Positions 63,925-64,000 of a stretch of DNA of 64,000 bases are shown one piece after another (the stretch's first letter is position 1; every line of letters begins with the position of its first letter). The notes beneath the pieces were generated by a model. It made no database searches, had not been told where the DNA came from, and was given only the letters and a program-made list of their open reading frames with translations. The stretch covers positions 1 through 64,000 of the forward strand of contig NZ_MUMH01000134.1 of assembly GCF_002155965.1 (NCBI RefSeq), in the 5' to 3' direction. The translations under genes were made by a program, and so were the position numbers. Source of the stretch: Allokutzneria sp. NRRL B-24872 (lineage in GTDB: Bacteria; Actinomycetota; Actinomycetes; Mycobacteriales; Pseudonocardiaceae).

Positions 63925-64000
63925 ACGCTGTCGCCCCGGGCGTGTCCCGGCCGTCGCGGCGCCCGTGTTCGCCCTGAGCTGAACCGTCCCCGGAAAGCCG

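Overview
The window is very GC-rich, with many GTG starts and dense operons with ATGA or GTGA overlaps. Its gene content is typical of actinomycetes: PriA, a UsfX/SigF-type sigma system, a TIGR02234-like Trp membrane protein, and TAP-like secreted hydrolases. It reads as chromosome from a filamentous actinobacterium, most likely Pseudonocardiales. I infer the family from gene style and from the short palindromic repeats, not from any marker gene.

Layout. Positions 1-9850 carry histidine and tryptophan biosynthesis (hisH, priA, hisF, hisI, trpE, trpC, trpB, trpA). They are interrupted by a reverse-strand Clp-N/HTH gene with two copies of a perfect operator, and by a TetR gene. Positions 9900-16240 hold a methyltransferase, a Uma2-type nuclease, lgt, a two-component system, and an ArsR gene followed by an SRPBCC domain fused to an alpha/beta hydrolase. 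Positions 16260-18385 are a small foreign scar: a frameshifted large serine integrase with a perfect hairpin after it and a transporter fragment. Positions 18386-24505 hold an ABM-like protein, an orphan TAXI binding lipoprotein divergent from a dicarboxylate/glutamate symporter, and a BtuFCD-type cobalamin importer behind a recognisable cobalamin riboswitch. gltBD (glutamate synthase) follows and ends at a strong terminator.

Positions 31047-35880 are the most unusual block. An isonitrile synthase (IsnA/PvcA family) and its Fe(II)/2-oxoglutarate oxygenase partner (IsnB/PvcB) are joined by 4-bp overlaps to two polytopic GT-C glycosyltransferases. This suggests a secreted or envelope-linked glycosylated isonitrile. 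After it come a PlsC-like acyltransferase, a MoaD-like/BNR pair, DUF2461, VanZ, pyruvate kinase, TesB thioesterase, a secreted TAP-like hydrolase, a GlxA-type regulator, a secreted GH18 chitinase behind a DasR-like site, and a PBP4-type peptidase.

Positions 49070-55115 hold a SigF-type partner-switching locus: sigma factor, UsfX-like anti-sigma, a phosphatase/ATPase/STAS fusion with two degenerate domains, a stand-alone STAS protein and two glycosyltransferases. SigF-like promoters precede the usfX-sigF pair and the GT9 gene. The window ends with a BrkB-like membrane protein, a DEAD-type helicase, a secreted protein and a xylose-type ABC operon with a ROK regulator that lacks a normal start codon at its best ribosome binding site.

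A 30-bp-period palindromic repeat (core TGAATGASTCATTCA) recurs at four sites, all at gene ends: two arrays between convergent genes and two smaller copies. A second repeat family occurs around 9855-9908 and 10703-10725. No tRNA, rRNA or CRISPR was seen.
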